Shown piece after piece: positions 36,830-48,550 of a DNA stretch of 48,550 bases. The notes below the pieces were generated by a model. The model had not been told where the DNA came from. It worked only from the letters and a program-made list of their open reading frames with translations, and ran no database searches. This DNA is from an uncultured Lysobacterales bacterium (GTDB lineage Bacteria > Pseudomonadota > Gammaproteobacteria > Xanthomonadales > Xanthomonadaceae). The translations under genes and the position numbers were made by a program. Position 1 is the stretch's first letter. Each line of letters begins with the position of its first letter. The DNA is taken from assembly GCA_946886865.1 (NCBI GenBank), contig CAMPJI010000012.1, positions 1-48,550 on the forward strand, given 5' to 3'.

Positions 36830-37867
36830 TTACCCGCCCGGGTTGAAGCCGATGGTGCGGCGGGTGGTGACCGCATTGGGCAACGGCTGGAAGCGCCAGC
36901 TGCGCACCGCGTCAACTGCGGCGCGATCAAACACGCGCGCTGGATCGGCGCGTACAACACGCGCAGCGGTCACAGATCCATTGGTGCCGACCGTGAACTC
37001 CACCTGCACCTCGCCGGACTGGCCCGCGCGGAGCGCCTCGGGCGGAAACCGCGGGGCCGGTGTGGAGATCGGCCTCAGGTCGGCGGCGGTCGCGGTGGCG
37101 GCCGCGGCCTGCTGCGCGGCACGTTGCTGCGCGGCCCGCTGCTCGGCGGCCCGCTGTTCGGCGGCGGCCTGCTCGGCAGCGCGCTCGTCGGCGGCGGCCT
37201 GCTCGGCCGCGGCTTCGCGCTCAGCGGCCTGGCGCGCGGCCAGGTCACGCGCGGCCTGCTCCTGCTGGGCCTGCTGCTGGGCGGCACGTTCGCGCTCCAG
37301 CTCGGCCTGGCGCTCGGCCTGCTCTTCGGCCGTGACCGCGTCCTGCTCGGCCTGCGCTTCGGCGGCCTGCTCGCGCTCGTCGATGCTCGCCTTGAGGCGG
37401 GCAAGGGCCGGATGCTTGTCGTCGGCGCGCTCCAACAGGGCGGCCAAGCGGCGGGCTTCGGCGAAGTCCTGACGGCCCACGCTCTGCTCGATCGCGATCA
37501 CCGTCATCGGCAGCAGGTCGGTGAGCGCACTCGAGACACCCGCATCGCCCGGCGACTTCTCGCGCAGCGCGAGGTAGTACTCGACGGCGTTGTCCTCGGC
37601 CGGTGCGTACAGGCGGTTCTCGGCGTATGCATTGCGTGCGGCTTCGCGCAGCGCGTCCTCGCTCATCGCGGTGACGCGGCTGGACACGGCCGTTTCCGGC
37701 GTGGCCTGTTCGGTTGCCGCACCGCGCGCGGCCGGGTCGGCGGCGTCGGGCGTGGTGTCGTCCTTGCCGCATGCAGCCAGGCCCAACCCCAGGGCCAGCA
37801 GCAGCGAGACGTTCAAGATGGTGGACGGGCGACGCGACGGGCGGCCCGGCTGGTCAACTACGGTCAT
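36830..37867 (-). CDS. TonB-domain protein with a lipobox-like membrane segment
   Basis: A 345-residue protein. A short cytoplasmic-type N-terminus precedes a hydrophobic segment (17-33) ending LGLAACG, which fits a lipobox (Cys 33). A periplasmic helical region has TPR-like phrases, then a long Ala/Glu/Gln/Arg coiled coil (EQAERQAELERERAAQQQAQ...). The C-terminal TonB domain has PRFPPEALRAGQSGEVQVEF and VRSWRFQPLPN. TonB proteins pass proton-motive energy to outer-membrane receptors; with a lipobox this one could be anchored by lipid instead. A GGGGAG lies upstream of the ATG 37867. No ExbB/ExbD nearby. Confidence 0.82.
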   Translation of the reverse strand: MTVVDQPGRPSRRPSTILNVSLLLALGLGLAACGKDDTTPDAADPAARGAATEQATPETAVSSRVTAMSEDALREAARNAYAENRLYAPAEDNAVEYYLALREKSPGDAGVSSALTDLLPMTVIAIEQSVGRQDFAEARRLAALLERADDKHPALARLKASIDEREQAAEAQAEQDAVTAEEQAERQAELERERAAQQQAQQEQAARDLAARQAAEREAAAEQAAADERAAEQAAAEQRAAEQRAAQQRAAQQAAAATATAADLRPISTPAPRFPPEALRAGQSGEVQVEFTVGTNGSVTAARVVRADPARVFDRAAVDAVRSWRFQPLPNAVTTRRTIGFNPGG

Positions 37868-37999
37868 TGGCGAAACTCCCCTGAAGTGCGCCAGGCACGG
37901 CGCACAGACGCGTAGGACGCGACAGCGCGGGGCATTTGTCAAGCGCGGGCCGCTGAATGCGATGAATGCCGGGGCCGTCCACTCCGGCCTCCAGCGGCG

Positions 38000-39349
38000 C
38001 TATTTGCCGATGCAGAAGCTGGCGAAAATGTGCCCCAGCAGGTCGTCGGCACGGACACGGCCGGTGATCTCACCCAGGGCCTCGTGCGCCTGACGTAGGG
38101 CCTCGGCGGCCAGGTCGAGCGATTCGTTCGCGAGCTCCCCGCGCGCCTGCGCCAACTCGCCGGCGGCGCGCCGCAGGGCATCGACATGCCGGGCACGCGC
38201 GGTGAATGCGCCTTCCGGCGCGGCGGCGTCACCCGCGGTGAGGGCACGCAGCCGCGCATGCAGGGCATCGAGCCCCGTGCCGGTCAATGCCGATACGACC
38301 ACCGCGCCGTCCGGTACGTCGGCCGACGTGGCGCCACCGCCCTCGGGCAGGAGGTCGGACTTGTTGAGCACCCACAGCTGCGCTGACGCCCCCAGGGCGG
38401 CCGCCGCCAAGGCATCGCGTCCGTCCGACGGACGCCGGGCATCGACCACCACGATCGCCAGGTCCGCGCGCTCGAGTTCCGCGCGGGCGCGTCGCATGCC
38501 TTCGCGCTCGATCGCATCGCCGCCCTCACGCAGACCGGCGGTGTCGACCAGTGTGAGCTCGACACCGTCGATGCGGATCGCCTCGTGCAGGAGGTCGCGC
38601 GTGGTGCCGGCCACATCGGTGACGATGGCGCGGTCGCGGCCGGCCAATGCGTTGAGCAGCGAACTCTTGCCGGCGTTGGGCGGGCCGACGATCACCGCGT
38701 GCAGGCCGTCGCGCAGGCGGCGGCCGTGCTCGGCATCGCGCAGCAGCGCGTCCAGCGCGGCGGCGGTGGCGGCCAGGTCCGCCTGCAGCTTCGGACCGCC
38801 CAGCGTCTCGATGGGCTCGTCGACGAAATCGATCGCCGCTTCGACATGGATCCGGGCGCGCAGCAGCGCGTCGGCGATCGCCTCGACCCGGCGCGAGAAC
38901 TCGCCTTCGAGTGCGCGCCGGGCGGCCCGTGCCGCCCGCTCGTCGCTGGCGGCGATCAGATCGGCCACCGCCTCGGCCTGGGCCAGGTCGAGCTTGCCTT
39001 CCAGGAACGCGCGTTCGCTGAACTCGCCGGGCCGGGCGCGGCGGGCGCCCAGTGCGCAGCAGCGGTCGACCAGCGCCTGCAGGACGGCCGGGCTGCCGTG
39101 GGCCTGCAGCTCGACGACGTCCTCGCCGGTGTAGCTGGCCGGCGCGGCGAAATAGATCGCGATGCCGTCGTCGAGCGTGGCGCCGTCGGCATCGCGGAAA
39201 CGCGCATGGGTGGCACGCCGCGGCGCGAGGTTCACGGCGGCGATGCGCCGGCTGATCGCCCGCGCCGCCGGTCCCGACAGCCGCACGATGCCGACGCCGC
39301 CGGCGCCGGCGGGCGTGGCGATGGCGGCGATGGTGTCGCGGTCGGTCAT
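38000..39349 (-). CDS. mnmE: tRNA modification GTPase MnmE (TrmE)
   Basis: MnmE, with GidA/MnmG, modifies the wobble uridine of some tRNAs. The 449-residue protein has the N-terminal folate-binding domain ([35 protein letters not shown]). The GTPase domain inserted in the helical region has G1 GPPNAGKS (222-229), G3 DTAG (269-272) and NKSD (329-332). The C-terminus is FCIGK, the diagnostic last motif with its catalytic Cys. Length is normal. It follows yidC in the leftward gene string, 88 bp after it, with a hairpin in the gap. Confidence 0.97.
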   Translation of the reverse strand: MTDRDTIAAIATPAGAGGVGIVRLSGPAARAISRRIAAVNLAPRRATHARFRDADGATLDDGIAIYFAAPASYTGEDVVELQAHGSPAVLQALVDRCCALGARRARPGEFSERAFLEGKLDLAQAEAVADLIAASDERAARAARRALEGEFSRRVEAIADALLRARIHVEAAIDFVDEPIETLGGPKLQADLAATAAALDALLRDAEHGRRLRDGLHAVIVGPPNAGKSSLLNALAGRDRAIVTDVAGTTRDLLHEAIRIDGVELTLVDTAGLREGGDAIEREGMRRARAELERADLAIVVVDARRPSDGRDALAAAALGASAQLWVLNKSDLLPEGGGATSADVPDGAVVVSALTGTGLDALHARLRALTAGDAAAPEGAFTARARHVDALRRAAGELAQARGELANESLDLAAEALRQAHEALGEITGRVRADDLLGHIFASFCIGK

Positions 39350-39395
39350 GGGTGCAGGCGGGTCAGGTCGAGGGCGCAGTGTGCCGGAGGCCGCA

Positions 39396-39429
39396 ATGCA
39401 GAAGCCCGCCGGGTGGCGGGCTCCTGCAT
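39396..39429 (-). other. Long hairpin between yidC and mnmE
   Basis: ATGCAG and AGCCCGCC (39396-39410) pair with GGCGGGCT and CTGCAT (39415-39429) across one A-C mismatch, loop GGGT. No U-run follows, so it probably only tunes read-through from yidC to mnmE. Confidence 0.5.
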
Positions 39430-39437
39430 CACGCGGC

Positions 39438-41117
39438 TCAGGCCTTGGCCGGCGCCTCGGCGTAGCGGCGGGTCATGTACCACTGCTGGGCCAGGCCGAT
39501 ACCGGCGTTGGTGATCCAGTACAGCACCAGGCCGGCCGGGAAGAAGGCGAACATCACACCGAACACCAGCGGCATGAACTGCATCATCTTGGCCTGCATC
39601 GGGTCCATGCCCGAGGTCGGGCTGAGCTTCTGCGTGGCCCACATCACCGCCATGTTGATGGCCGGCAGCACGAAGTACGGGTCGCGCGCGGTGAGGTCCT
39701 GGATCCACAGGATCCACGGCGCGTGGCGCAGCTCGACCGACTCCAGCAGCACCCAGTACAGCGCCAGGAACACCGGCATCTGCACCAGCAGCGGCAGGCA
39801 GCCGCCGACCGGGTTGATCTTCTCCTTCTTGTACAGCTCCATCATCGCCATCTGGAACTTCTGGCGGTCGTCGCCGTAGCGCTCCTTGAGCTGTGCGATG
39901 CGCGGCTGGAACTTGCGCATGCGCGCCATCGACTTGTACTGCGCGGTCGACAGCGGCAGCAGCAGGGCCTTGATCACCACCACCAGGCCGATGATGGCCC
40001 AGCCCCAGTTGCCCACCAGCGAGTGGATGGCATCCAGCAGCCAGAAGATCCAGTTGCCGAGCGTGGCGAAGATGCTGAAGCGGCTGAAGTCCACCGCGCG
40101 GTCCAGGCCCGGCACGTTCTGCGCCTGGATCTGGCCGACCAGCTTGGGGCCGACCCACAGGCGCGCTTCGGTGGACGCGGTGCCGCCCGGCGCCACGGTA
40201 AAGGCCGGGCCGCGCGACTCGATTTCATAGCGGCCGTTGCCGTGCTCGAGCACGAACAGCGAGGCCTGGTCCTGCTGCGGGATCCAGCCGGCGAAGAAAT
40301 GGTGCTGCAGCATCGCGATCCAGCCGCCGGTGACCTGGCGGTTGAGCGGGCCATCGTCGACGATGTCCTCGAAGTCGCGCTTCTCGTATTTCTCGGCATC
40401 GCTGTACCAGGCGGCACCCTGGAAGCTGTACTGCTCGGCGTTCATCGGGCCGCCGCGGCTCAGGGCGCGCGGCTCACGGCTCAGCTCGCGGTACACGTAC
40501 GCCTCCCACGGCTGGCTGCCGGCATTGACCACCTCGTCGCGCACGCCGACCGCATATTGCCCGCGGCCGAAGGTGTAGGTGCGGCGGATGGTGACGCCGT
40601 TGGCACCGGTCCATTCGAACGGCACGTCGACCGTGCTGGCGCCGTCGGCCAGGACGTAACGGCTGGCGTTGCCGACCGGCTGGAAGCTGGATTCGTGCGA
40701 GGGCGCGACATCGTTGCCGGCCCACCCGGTGCGGGCGACGAAGTACCGGCCGGCGGCCGGGTCGAACAGGCGCACCGGGGCGCTGTCGTCGGCGGCCTCG
40801 CTCGGGTAGCCCAGCAGATCGGCCTGCCGGATCTCGCCACCGGTCATCTCGACCTGCAGCACGTCGGTCCTCACGGTGACGACAGGCGCGCTGGCGGCCG
40901 CCGGGGCCGGCTCGGCCGCCGCCATGCCCGGCGTCGCGCTCGGCACGGCCGGCGCTTGGCCGCCTGCGGTCGGCACCGCACCCGAGGCGGCCGTCGTGGC
41001 CGCAGCCACCGGGGTGGTCGGGGCGCGTGACGCATCGCGTTCCTTGCCCCACTCCATCCACAGCAGGGTCGCCACCGCCAGCCAGGCGAAAATCAGGAAG
41101 ACGCGGGTCTGGTTCAT
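39438..41117 (-). CDS. yidC: Membrane protein insertase YidC
   Basis: YidC inserts and folds inner-membrane proteins alone or with Sec. The 559-residue protein has the N-terminal anchor ([20 protein letters not shown]), an Ala-rich linker, then the periplasmic beta-supersandwich domain. The conserved core has five helices ([60 protein letters not shown] stretch, [13 protein letters not shown]). The hydrophilic groove Arg lies within [15 protein letters not shown]. Length is normal for Gram-negatives. It lies 53 bp after rnpA; the usual yidD gene is not between them. Confidence 0.96.
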   Translation of the reverse strand: MNQTRVFLIFAWLAVATLLWMEWGKERDASRAPTTPVAAATTAASGAVPTAGGQAPAVPSATPGMAAAEPAPAAASAPVVTVRTDVLQVEMTGGEIRQADLLGYPSEAADDSAPVRLFDPAAGRYFVARTGWAGNDVAPSHESSFQPVGNASRYVLADGASTVDVPFEWTGANGVTIRRTYTFGRGQYAVGVRDEVVNAGSQPWEAYVYRELSREPRALSRGGPMNAEQYSFQGAAWYSDAEKYEKRDFEDIVDDGPLNRQVTGGWIAMLQHHFFAGWIPQQDQASLFVLEHGNGRYEIESRGPAFTVAPGGTASTEARLWVGPKLVGQIQAQNVPGLDRAVDFSRFSIFATLGNWIFWLLDAIHSLVGNWGWAIIGLVVVIKALLLPLSTAQYKSMARMRKFQPRIAQLKERYGDDRQKFQMAMMELYKKEKINPVGGCLPLLVQMPVFLALYWVLLESVELRHAPWILWIQDLTARDPYFVLPAINMAVMWATQKLSPTSGMDPMQAKMMQFMPLVFGVMFAFFPAGLVLYWITNAGIGLAQQWYMTRRYAEAPAKA

Positions 41118-41170
41118 GGTGTCGGATTCTTTCGGAAGCGGCGGGACGCGCGCGCGGCGCGCGGCGGGGC

Positions 41171-41638
41171 TCAGCCGGAACGGTCCGGCGAGGCGGGAAC
41201 AGGTTCGGTGGGGCGGGCGGCGGGCGGGGCCGCGTCGGGTCCGGGCGGTGCCGCGGCCGGCATTGTGCCGGCGCCGACGGGGTCCGGCAACGCACCGGCG
41301 CGTTGCAGCAGCCGCGCAAAGGCGGCACGGAGCGCGTCACCGTCGCAGGCCGCGGCACCGGGACGGGCCACCACCACGTAATCGGCCGGGGGCAACACCG
41401 CCTGGCATTCGCGGAACGCCGCGCGCAAGACGCGCTTGATGCGGTTACGGCCCACTGCGCGCGGGTCGACCTTCCGCGACACCGCCAGCCCCAGCCGGGC
41501 CGGGCCGTCGGGTTGCGCGGGTGGGCAGACATGCAGGGCCAACACGGGCAGCGCCACCCGGCGCCCGTGCTTGAAGATGCGGTCGAATTCCGGACGCGCG
41601 CGAACCCGCGCGGTGCGCGGGAGTCGGGGTGGAATCAT
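41171..41638 (-). CDS. rnpA: Ribonuclease P protein component
   Basis: RnpA assists the RNase P RNA in 5' maturation of tRNAs. The 155-residue protein has the [20 protein letters not shown] core, LGLAVSRKV and the RNR box [15 protein letters not shown] (64-69). The first 120 residues are normal for the family. The last 35 are an Ala/Pro-rich tail ([20 protein letters not shown]) of no known role. It lies 46 bp after rpmH and is probably co-transcribed. The ATG at 41638 lacks a clear Shine-Dalgarno sequence, but the Met before the RnpA core supports it. Confidence 0.92.
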   Translation of the reverse strand: MIPPRLPRTARVRARPEFDRIFKHGRRVALPVLALHVCPPAQPDGPARLGLAVSRKVDPRAVGRNRIKRVLRAAFRECQAVLPPADYVVVARPGAAACDGDALRAAFARLLQRAGALPDPVGAGTMPAAAPPGPDAAPPAARPTEPVPASPDRSG

Positions 41639-41684
41639 CGGGAGGCGGCGGCGCGCAGGGCGGCCGCGGCAGTCAGCGGCGCGC

Positions 41685-41825
41685 TTAGGCGCAGAGACGC
41701 TTGCGGCCCTTGGCGCGACGGCGGGCGAGAATCTTGCGGCCGTCGGCGGTCGCCATGCGCGCACGGAAACCGTGGTCGCGCTTGCGCTTGAGGTTGCTGG
41801 GCTGGTAGGTGCGCTTGGTGGCCAT
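41685..41825 (-). CDS. rpmH: 50S ribosomal protein L34
   Basis: The 46-residue protein starts [20 protein letters not shown] and continues [20 protein letters not shown], the textbook L34 sequence. ATG 41825 gives the usual length. It is the first gene of the leftward rpmH-rnpA-yidC-mnmE string and is divergent from dnaA. A strong promoter is seen upstream. Confidence 0.98.
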   Translation of the reverse strand: MATKRTYQPSNLKRKRDHGFRARMATADGRKILARRRAKGRKRLCA

Positions 41826-41861
41826 GGTCGGCTCTGCGATATACGGCGGAAAAGACCGTCG

Positions 41862-41891
41862 ATCATAGCGAGCCTCCGGACGGCCGGTCAA
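41862..41891 (-). promoter_or_regulatory. Promoter of rpmH-rnpA
   Basis: On the minus strand TTGACC (41891-41886), an 18-bp spacer, then TATGAT (41867-41862). The start site falls about 25-30 nt before the ATG. This is the best sigma-70 promoter in the window. Confidence 0.75.
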
Positions 41892-42080
41892 GTCCGGCGA
41901 ACGCACCGCCCTTTGTAGCCGCGAGCGTCGCCGCGAACACGTGCCAGTCGCGCGCGTCCCCCTCAACGGCACTGTCGAGCACGCGTGGCGGTGGTAGTCT
42001 GGCCGACCCCTCACCGCCCTGCGGCGCGGCGCCCCGGTGCCGTGCAGGGGTCCGTTTCGCCCATTCCCGAGCTCGACACC

Positions 42081-43445
42081 GTGCAATTCCCGACCCCGGA
42101 CGCCTGGTCCCGCTGCCTCGAACGCCTTGAAGCCGAGCTGCCGGCCGAGGACGTCCACACCTGGATCCGGCCGCTGCAGGCGACGCGCCGCAACGACGTG
42201 ACGGTGCTCTATGCGCCCAACGCGTTCGTGGTCGAGCATGTGCGCGAACGGTACCTCGCGCGTATCCGCGAACTGCTGGCGCACTTCGCCGGCAGCGACG
42301 CGGTGAGCGTGGAGGTCGGGTCGCTGCCACGCGCGGCCCCGGCCGTTGCCGTCGCGCCATCGATGGGGCCGGCTGCGGTGGCGCCGGGCACCCGCCCGGT
42401 GACGACCACCGGGGAGCCGTTCAACGGCCACCTGGACAGCCACTACACCTTCGAGAATTTCGTCGAGGGCCGCAGCAACCAGCTCGGCCGCGCCGCCGCC
42501 TGGCAGGCCGCGCTCAAGCCCGGCGAACGCGCCCACAACCCGTTGCTGCTGTACGGCGGCACCGGCCTGGGCAAGACGCACCTGATGTTTGCCGCCGGCA
42601 ACGAGATGCGCCGGCAGAACCCCGCCACGCGCGTGATGTACCTGCGAAGCGAGCAGTTCTTCAGCGCCATGATGAAGGCGCTGCAGGAAAAGGCGATGGA
42701 CGGCTTCAAGCGCCAGTTCCAGCAGGTCGACGCATTGCTGATCGACGACATCCAGTTCTTCGCCGGCAAGGACCGCACGCAGGAGGAGTTCTTCCACACC
42801 TTCAATGCGCTGTTCGACGGCAAGCAGCAGATCATCCTGACCTGCGACCGCTACCCGCGCGAGGTCGAGGGCCTGGAGCCGCGGCTGAAGTCGCGCCTGG
42901 CCTGGGGCCTGAGCGTGGCGATCGAGCCGCCCGACTTCGAGACCCGCGCGCAGATCGTGCTGTCCAAGGCCAAGGAGCGCGGCGCCAACATCCCCGAGGA
43001 CGTGGCGTTCCTGCTGGCCAAGAAGATGCGCAGCAACGTGCGCGACCTAGAAGGCGCGCTCAACACACTGGCGGCCCGGGCCAACTTCACCGGCCGCGCG
43101 ATCACCGTGGAGTTCGCCCAGGAAACCCTGCGCGACCTGCTGCGCGCGCAGCAGCAGGCGATCGGCATCCCCAACATCCAGAAGACCGTGGCAGACTACT
43201 ACGGCCTGCAGATCAAGGACTTGTTGTCGAAACGGCGGACCCGCTCGCTCGCCCGGCCGCGCCAGATGGCCATGGCGCTGACCAAGGAGCTGACCGAGCA
43301 CAGCCTGCCGGAAATCGGTGACGCGTTCGCCGGTCGCGACCACACCACGGTGCTGCATGCCTGCCGGCAGATCCGCACCCTGATGGAGACCGACGGCAAG
43401 ATGCGGGAAGACTGGGAAAAGCTCATCCGCAAGCTGAGCGAGTAG
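42081..43445 (+). CDS. dnaA: Chromosomal replication initiator DnaA
   Basis: DnaA opens the origin. The 454-residue protein has domain I ([20 protein letters not shown]), a variable linker (about 80-115), and the AAA+ domain III with Walker [10 protein letters not shown] near 159 and Walker [13 protein letters not shown]. Domain IV has the DnaA-box-reading [19 protein letters not shown]. The start is taken as GTG 42081 ([10 protein letters not shown]), because family members begin at about this point; a GTG at 42042 is an in-frame alternative. TAGTCT near 41994 may be a -10. It is followed by the probable oriC and dnaN. Confidence 0.95.
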   Translation: MQFPTPDAWSRCLERLEAELPAEDVHTWIRPLQATRRNDVTVLYAPNAFVVEHVRERYLARIRELLAHFAGSDAVSVEVGSLPRAAPAVAVAPSMGPAAVAPGTRPVTTTGEPFNGHLDSHYTFENFVEGRSNQLGRAAAWQAALKPGERAHNPLLLYGGTGLGKTHLMFAAGNEMRRQNPATRVMYLRSEQFFSAMMKALQEKAMDGFKRQFQQVDALLIDDIQFFAGKDRTQEEFFHTFNALFDGKQQIILTCDRYPREVEGLEPRLKSRLAWGLSVAIEPPDFETRAQIVLSKAKERGANIPEDVAFLLAKKMRSNVRDLEGALNTLAARANFTGRAITVEFAQETLRDLLRAQQQAIGIPNIQKTVADYYGLQIKDLLSKRRTRSLARPRQMAMALTKELTEHSLPEIGDAFAGRDHTTVLHACRQIRTLMETDGKMREDWEKLIRKLSE

Positions 43446-43691
43446 GCCACCGCGAACCCGGTGGACGACGCCGGGACAACATGGGGATAAGTCGCGCCGC
43501 GCGATCCGGCCCGAAAGTTGTCCACAGCTTGTCCGCCGTCCGTCGGGGAGTTTTACAGGCGTTCAGCACGTGTTTTTATGTAATGGATTCAAGGGGTTGG
43601 TCGGGTTTTCCCGGGTTTTGGCCGACACCATCACCACCACGCTTTAGATTTATCCAACATCTTGTCTTGGGCATAGGGGAGCACGGTCCGC
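43446..43691. other. Probable oriC between dnaA and dnaN
   Basis: The 246-bp spacer holds DnaA-box-like sequences: TTATCCCCA on the minus strand (43482-43490), TTGTCCACA (43518-43526, 1 mismatch to TTATCCACA) and TTATCCAAC (43650-43658). AT-rich stretches stand out in this GC-rich genome (43551-43590 and 43641-43660). The rpmH-dnaA spacer shows no such boxes. Gene directions change around dnaA, as at an origin. Experimental origin activity is not shown by sequence alone. Confidence 0.65.
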
Positions 43692-44792
43692 ATGCGTTTC
43701 AGTCTGCAACGCGAGGTTTTCCTCAAGCCGTTGGCGCAGGTCGTCAATGTGGTCGAACGTCGCCAGACCCTGCCGGTCCTGGCCAACCTGCTGGTCCAGG
43801 TCCAGGACGGCCAGCTGTCGCTGACCGGTACCGATCTGGAGGTCGAGATGATCTCCCGCATCGCGGTGGACGAGGCGCAGGACGGTGAGACCACGATCCC
43901 GGCCCGCAAGCTGTTCGAGATCGTCCGTGCCCTGCCCGATGGCAGCAAGGTGACGGTGTCGCAGACGGCCGAGAAGGTCACGGTCTCGGCGGGGCGTTCC
44001 CGGTTCACGCTGGCGACGCTGCCGGCCAACGACTTCCCTTCGATCGACGAGGTCGAGGCCACCGAGCGCGTCCGCGTGCCGGAGGCCGCCCTCAAGGAGC
44101 TGATCGAACGCACGGCGTTCGCGATGGCCCAGCAGGACGTGCGCTACTACCTCAACGGCCTGTTGTTCGATCTTCGCGAGAACTCGCTGCGCTGCGTGGC
44201 CACCGATGGCCATCGCCTGGCCCTGTGCGAGGCGCAATACGAGGGGGGTGCCCAGGCCAAGCGCCAGATCATCGTGCCGCGCAAGGGCGTGACCGAGCTG
44301 CAGCGCCTGCTGGAAGGCGGCGACCGCGAACTGGAGCTGGAGATGGGCCGTGGCCACATCCGGGTCAAGCGTGACGATGTCACGTTCACCAGCAAGTTGA
44401 TTGACGGCCGTTTCCCGGACTACGAGGCGGTGATTCCGATCGGCGCCGACAAAGAGGTCCGGATCGACCGCGAGGTGCTGCGGGCCTCGTTGCAGCGTGC
44501 CGCCATCCTGTCCAACGAGAAGTACCGCGGCGTACGTATCGAAGTGTCGCCGGGGCAGCTGAAGATCAGCGCTCACAACCCCGAGCAGGAAGAGGCCCAG
44601 GAAGAAGTCGAGGCCGAAACCCGCGTCGACGACCTGTCGGTCGGTTTCAATGTCAATTACCTGCTGGATGCCCTGACGGCGTTGCGCGATGAGCAGGTGG
44701 TCCTGGCACTGCGGGACGCCAATTCGTCCGCGCTGGTCCGTGAGGCGTCCAATGATCGCTGCCGCCATGTCGTGATGCCTTTGCGCCTCTGA
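43692..44792 (+). CDS. dnaN: DNA polymerase III beta subunit (sliding clamp)
   Basis: DnaN forms the ring that holds the replicative polymerase on DNA. The 366-residue protein has three repeated domains, with the opening [20 protein letters not shown] then [12 protein letters not shown], domain 2 [20 protein letters not shown], and the end [10 protein letters not shown]. These are all usual. The last residues form part of the peptide-binding cleft. Length is normal for the family. It starts 246 bp after dnaA. Confidence 0.97.
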   Translation: MRFSLQREVFLKPLAQVVNVVERRQTLPVLANLLVQVQDGQLSLTGTDLEVEMISRIAVDEAQDGETTIPARKLFEIVRALPDGSKVTVSQTAEKVTVSAGRSRFTLATLPANDFPSIDEVEATERVRVPEAALKELIERTAFAMAQQDVRYYLNGLLFDLRENSLRCVATDGHRLALCEAQYEGGAQAKRQIIVPRKGVTELQRLLEGGDRELELEMGRGHIRVKRDDVTFTSKLIDGRFPDYEAVIPIGADKEVRIDREVLRASLQRAAILSNEKYRGVRIEVSPGQLKISAHNPEQEEAQEEVEAETRVDDLSVGFNVNYLLDALTALRDEQVVLALRDANSSALVREASNDRCRHVVMPLRL

Positions 44793-44805
44793 CCGATGCC
44801 GGGAA

Positions 44806-44821
44806 GGTTCCACGTGGAACA
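44806..44821. promoter_or_regulatory. parS-type site 1 (dnaN-recF spacer)
   Basis: GGTTCCACGTGGAACA differs by one base from the palindrome TGTTCCACGTGGAACA bound by ParB of many gammaproteobacteria. Confidence 0.75.
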
Positions 44822-44899
44822 GGATCGACCCCGCACGCCCGGCATGTCCGGGCGTGTTCGTATGTCCGGGTCTCGCCGAACCAGGGTCGGGACAGCTCC

Positions 44900-46012
44900 G
44901 TGCGCGTAATCCGACTCGAGACGCGACAGTTCCGGCGGTTCGAAGAGGTCTCGATCGAACCGTCCCCGGGGCTCAACCTGATCACCGGTGGCAACGGCGC
45001 GGGCAAAACCAGCCTGTTGGAGGCGTTGCACCTCATGGCTTACGGGCGAAGCTTTCGCGGCCGCGTCCGCGACGGCTTGATCCGTCAAGGTGCCCCGGCT
45101 TTGGAGGTCTTCGTCGAATGGGAGGAGGGGGGCGCCCCGCCCAGGATGGAAGCGGGCACCGCCCTGCGCCGCAGGCGCGGTGGGCTGCGACATGCCGGAC
45201 ATGAGTGGAGCGGGCGTCTGGATGGCCGTGACGTCGAACACCTCGGCGAGCTTTGTGCGGCACTGGCCGTGGTGACGTTCGAGCCCGGCAGCCATGCGTT
45301 GATCACGGGGTCAGCCGAGCACCGCCGGCGCTATCTCGATTGGGGCTTGTTCCACGTGGAACATGTGTTCTTCCCGTCGTGGCGCCGCTACGCCCGGGCA
45401 CTGAAGCAGCGCAACGCATTGCTTAAGCGGCGGGGTGGCGCGAACGAACTGGACGCCTGGGAGAGCGAGATGGCCGAGGCGGGCCAGATCGTGACCCGGC
45501 AGCGCGAAGCCTACTTGGCCGAGTTGCAGAGCCATGTCGGACCGCTGCTGGAGGCCTGGGCCCCGGCGCTCGGTCGGGTCGGCCTCGAATACCACGCCGG
45601 CTGGCGGCAGGACGCCATCTCCCTGGCGGATGCATTGCTGCTGGCGCGGGACCGCGACCTCTTGACCGGCTACACCTCAGTCGGACCGCATCGCGCGGAT
45701 TGGCGGATGGAATTTTCCGGGATTCCGGGGCGCGATGCACTGTCCCGCGGGCAGGCCAAGGTGGCGGCGCTGGCCGCGATCCTCGGCCAAGGCGAGCATC
45801 ACGCTGCACGCCGCGGTGAATGGCCGGTGGTGGCGTTGGACGATCTGGCATCGGAACTCGACCGCGCCCATCAGGGCCGGGTACTGGAACGGCTAATGGG
45901 GTGGGGTGCCCAGGTGTTCCTGACCGGCACCGAGACGCCGACCGCTGTAACGGCGCTTGAGGTTGTCCCGACCGTGTTCCACGTGGAACACGGCGCTCCC
46001 CAGCGAGCCTGA
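44900..46012 (+). CDS. recF: DNA replication and repair protein RecF
   Basis: RecF is an SMC-like ATPase loading RecA at gaps through RecFOR. The 370-residue protein has Walker [10 protein letters not shown] (30-38), the signature LSRGQAK (LSRGQQK in most relatives) and Walker [19 protein letters not shown] 44900 gives the usual start MRVIRLE. It contains two perfect parS-type 16-mers; both are read in the same frame as FHVEH, one in the body ([13 protein letters not shown]) and one in the C-terminal tail ([12 protein letters not shown]). The tail after the ATPase core may exist mainly to hold the site. Confidence 0.95.
   Translation: MRVIRLETRQFRRFEEVSIEPSPGLNLITGGNGAGKTSLLEALHLMAYGRSFRGRVRDGLIRQGAPALEVFVEWEEGGAPPRMEAGTALRRRRGGLRHAGHEWSGRLDGRDVEHLGELCAALAVVTFEPGSHALITGSAEHRRRYLDWGLFHVEHVFFPSWRRYARALKQRNALLKRRGGANELDAWESEMAEAGQIVTRQREAYLAELQSHVGPLLEAWAPALGRVGLEYHAGWRQDAISLADALLLARDRDLLTGYTSVGPHRADWRMEFSGIPGRDALSRGQAKVAALAAILGQGEHHAARRGEWPVVALDDLASELDRAHQGRVLERLMGWGAQVFLTGTETPTAVTALEVVPTVFHVEHGAPQRA
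45348..45363. promoter_or_regulatory. parS-type site 2 (inside recF)
   Basis: Perfect 16-bp palindrome TGTTCCACGTGGAACA in the recF reading frame. Confidence 0.85.
45975..45990. promoter_or_regulatory. parS-type site 3 (end of recF)
   Basis: Perfect 16-bp palindrome TGTTCCACGTGGAACA, 22 bp before the recF stop. Confidence 0.85.
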
Positions 46013-46044
46013 CCCTCGCGGCGTCGGGCTGAGAGGTCACCGGC

Positions 46045-46053
46045 TGCTATACT
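46045..46053 (+). promoter_or_regulatory. Extended -10 promoter of gyrB
   Basis: TGCTATACT is a TGn-extended -10; no good -35 is needed or seen. The start would be near 46060, about 65 nt before the gyrB ATG. Confidence 0.55.
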
Positions 46054-46092
46054 CTCGCGACGTATAGCTAATGTGTCTCGACGTTGCCGTGA

Positions 46093-48550
<2,458 letters not shown>

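Noticed and set aside
41826..42080. rpmH-dnaA spacer as oriC
   Set aside because: No DnaA-box-like sequence and no AT-rich stretch seen; it mainly holds the rpmH promoter and dnaA leader.

Overview
The window is about 48.5 kb of very GC-rich bacterial chromosome. It carries the replication-origin neighbourhood (rpmH, rnpA, yidC, mnmE on one side; dnaA, dnaN, recF, gyrB on the other). Protein sequences, the GTAGGAGC-type REP repeats, the polA-downstream C-rich small RNA and the DnaA/DnaN sequences all point to Xanthomonadaceae, probably a Lysobacter- or Luteimonas-like gammaproteobacterium. This assignment rests on recognised protein style, not on a database search. There are no rRNA, tRNA, CRISPR, IS or prophage genes that I can see.

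Left part (1-13.3 kb) is housekeeping. It holds a 5'-truncated YqhA/UPF0114 membrane protein joined to what looks like foreign sequence at the very edge, then uvrD, a GNAT acetyltransferase coupled to a small DUF2782 lipoprotein, and polA. Downstream of polA is a candidate sX13-like small RNA with its own terminator. Then come hemF, an rluE-type pseudouridine synthase, a REC-HisKA-HATPase hybrid kinase, a small basic-tailed membrane protein, hrpB and tatD. Several of these genes show a -10-like hexamer 6-7 nt before the start codon, suggesting leaderless mRNAs.

Middle part (14.3-27.3 kb) is one long leftward Tad/Flp (type IVc) pilus locus of 15 genes. In transcription order it holds the major Flp-like pilin, a TadG-like protein, a lipoprotein, a TadE-like protein, a secreted unknown, a second small Flp-like pilin, cpaB, the cpaC secretin, an FHA-TadA fusion ATPase, tadB, tadC, DUF192, TadE, a secreted unknown and an OmpA-domain lipoprotein. 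Most junctions overlap by 1-4 nt (ATGA, GTGA, TTGA), so the genes are probably translationally coupled. No prepilin peptidase (TadV/CpaA) or TadZ/CpaE is present, so they must be encoded elsewhere. A CRP/Clp-like palindrome lies upstream of the pilin gene. This locus, especially the FHA-TadA fusion and the unknown genes, is the most novel-looking system here.

Right part (27.9-48.5 kb) holds two paralogous Cys-containing lipoproteins, a YadGH-type ABC transporter, ferredoxin-NADP reductase, an M50-like membrane metalloprotease, an operon of a TAP-like hydrolase lipoprotein with a NatAB-type ABC transporter, and a TonB-domain protein with a lipobox. The origin cluster follows. The dnaA-dnaN spacer carries DnaA-box-like sequences and AT-rich stretches and is the best oriC candidate. 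Three parS-type 16-mers lie in the dnaN-recF-gyrB segment, two of them inside recF. The window ends inside gyrB.
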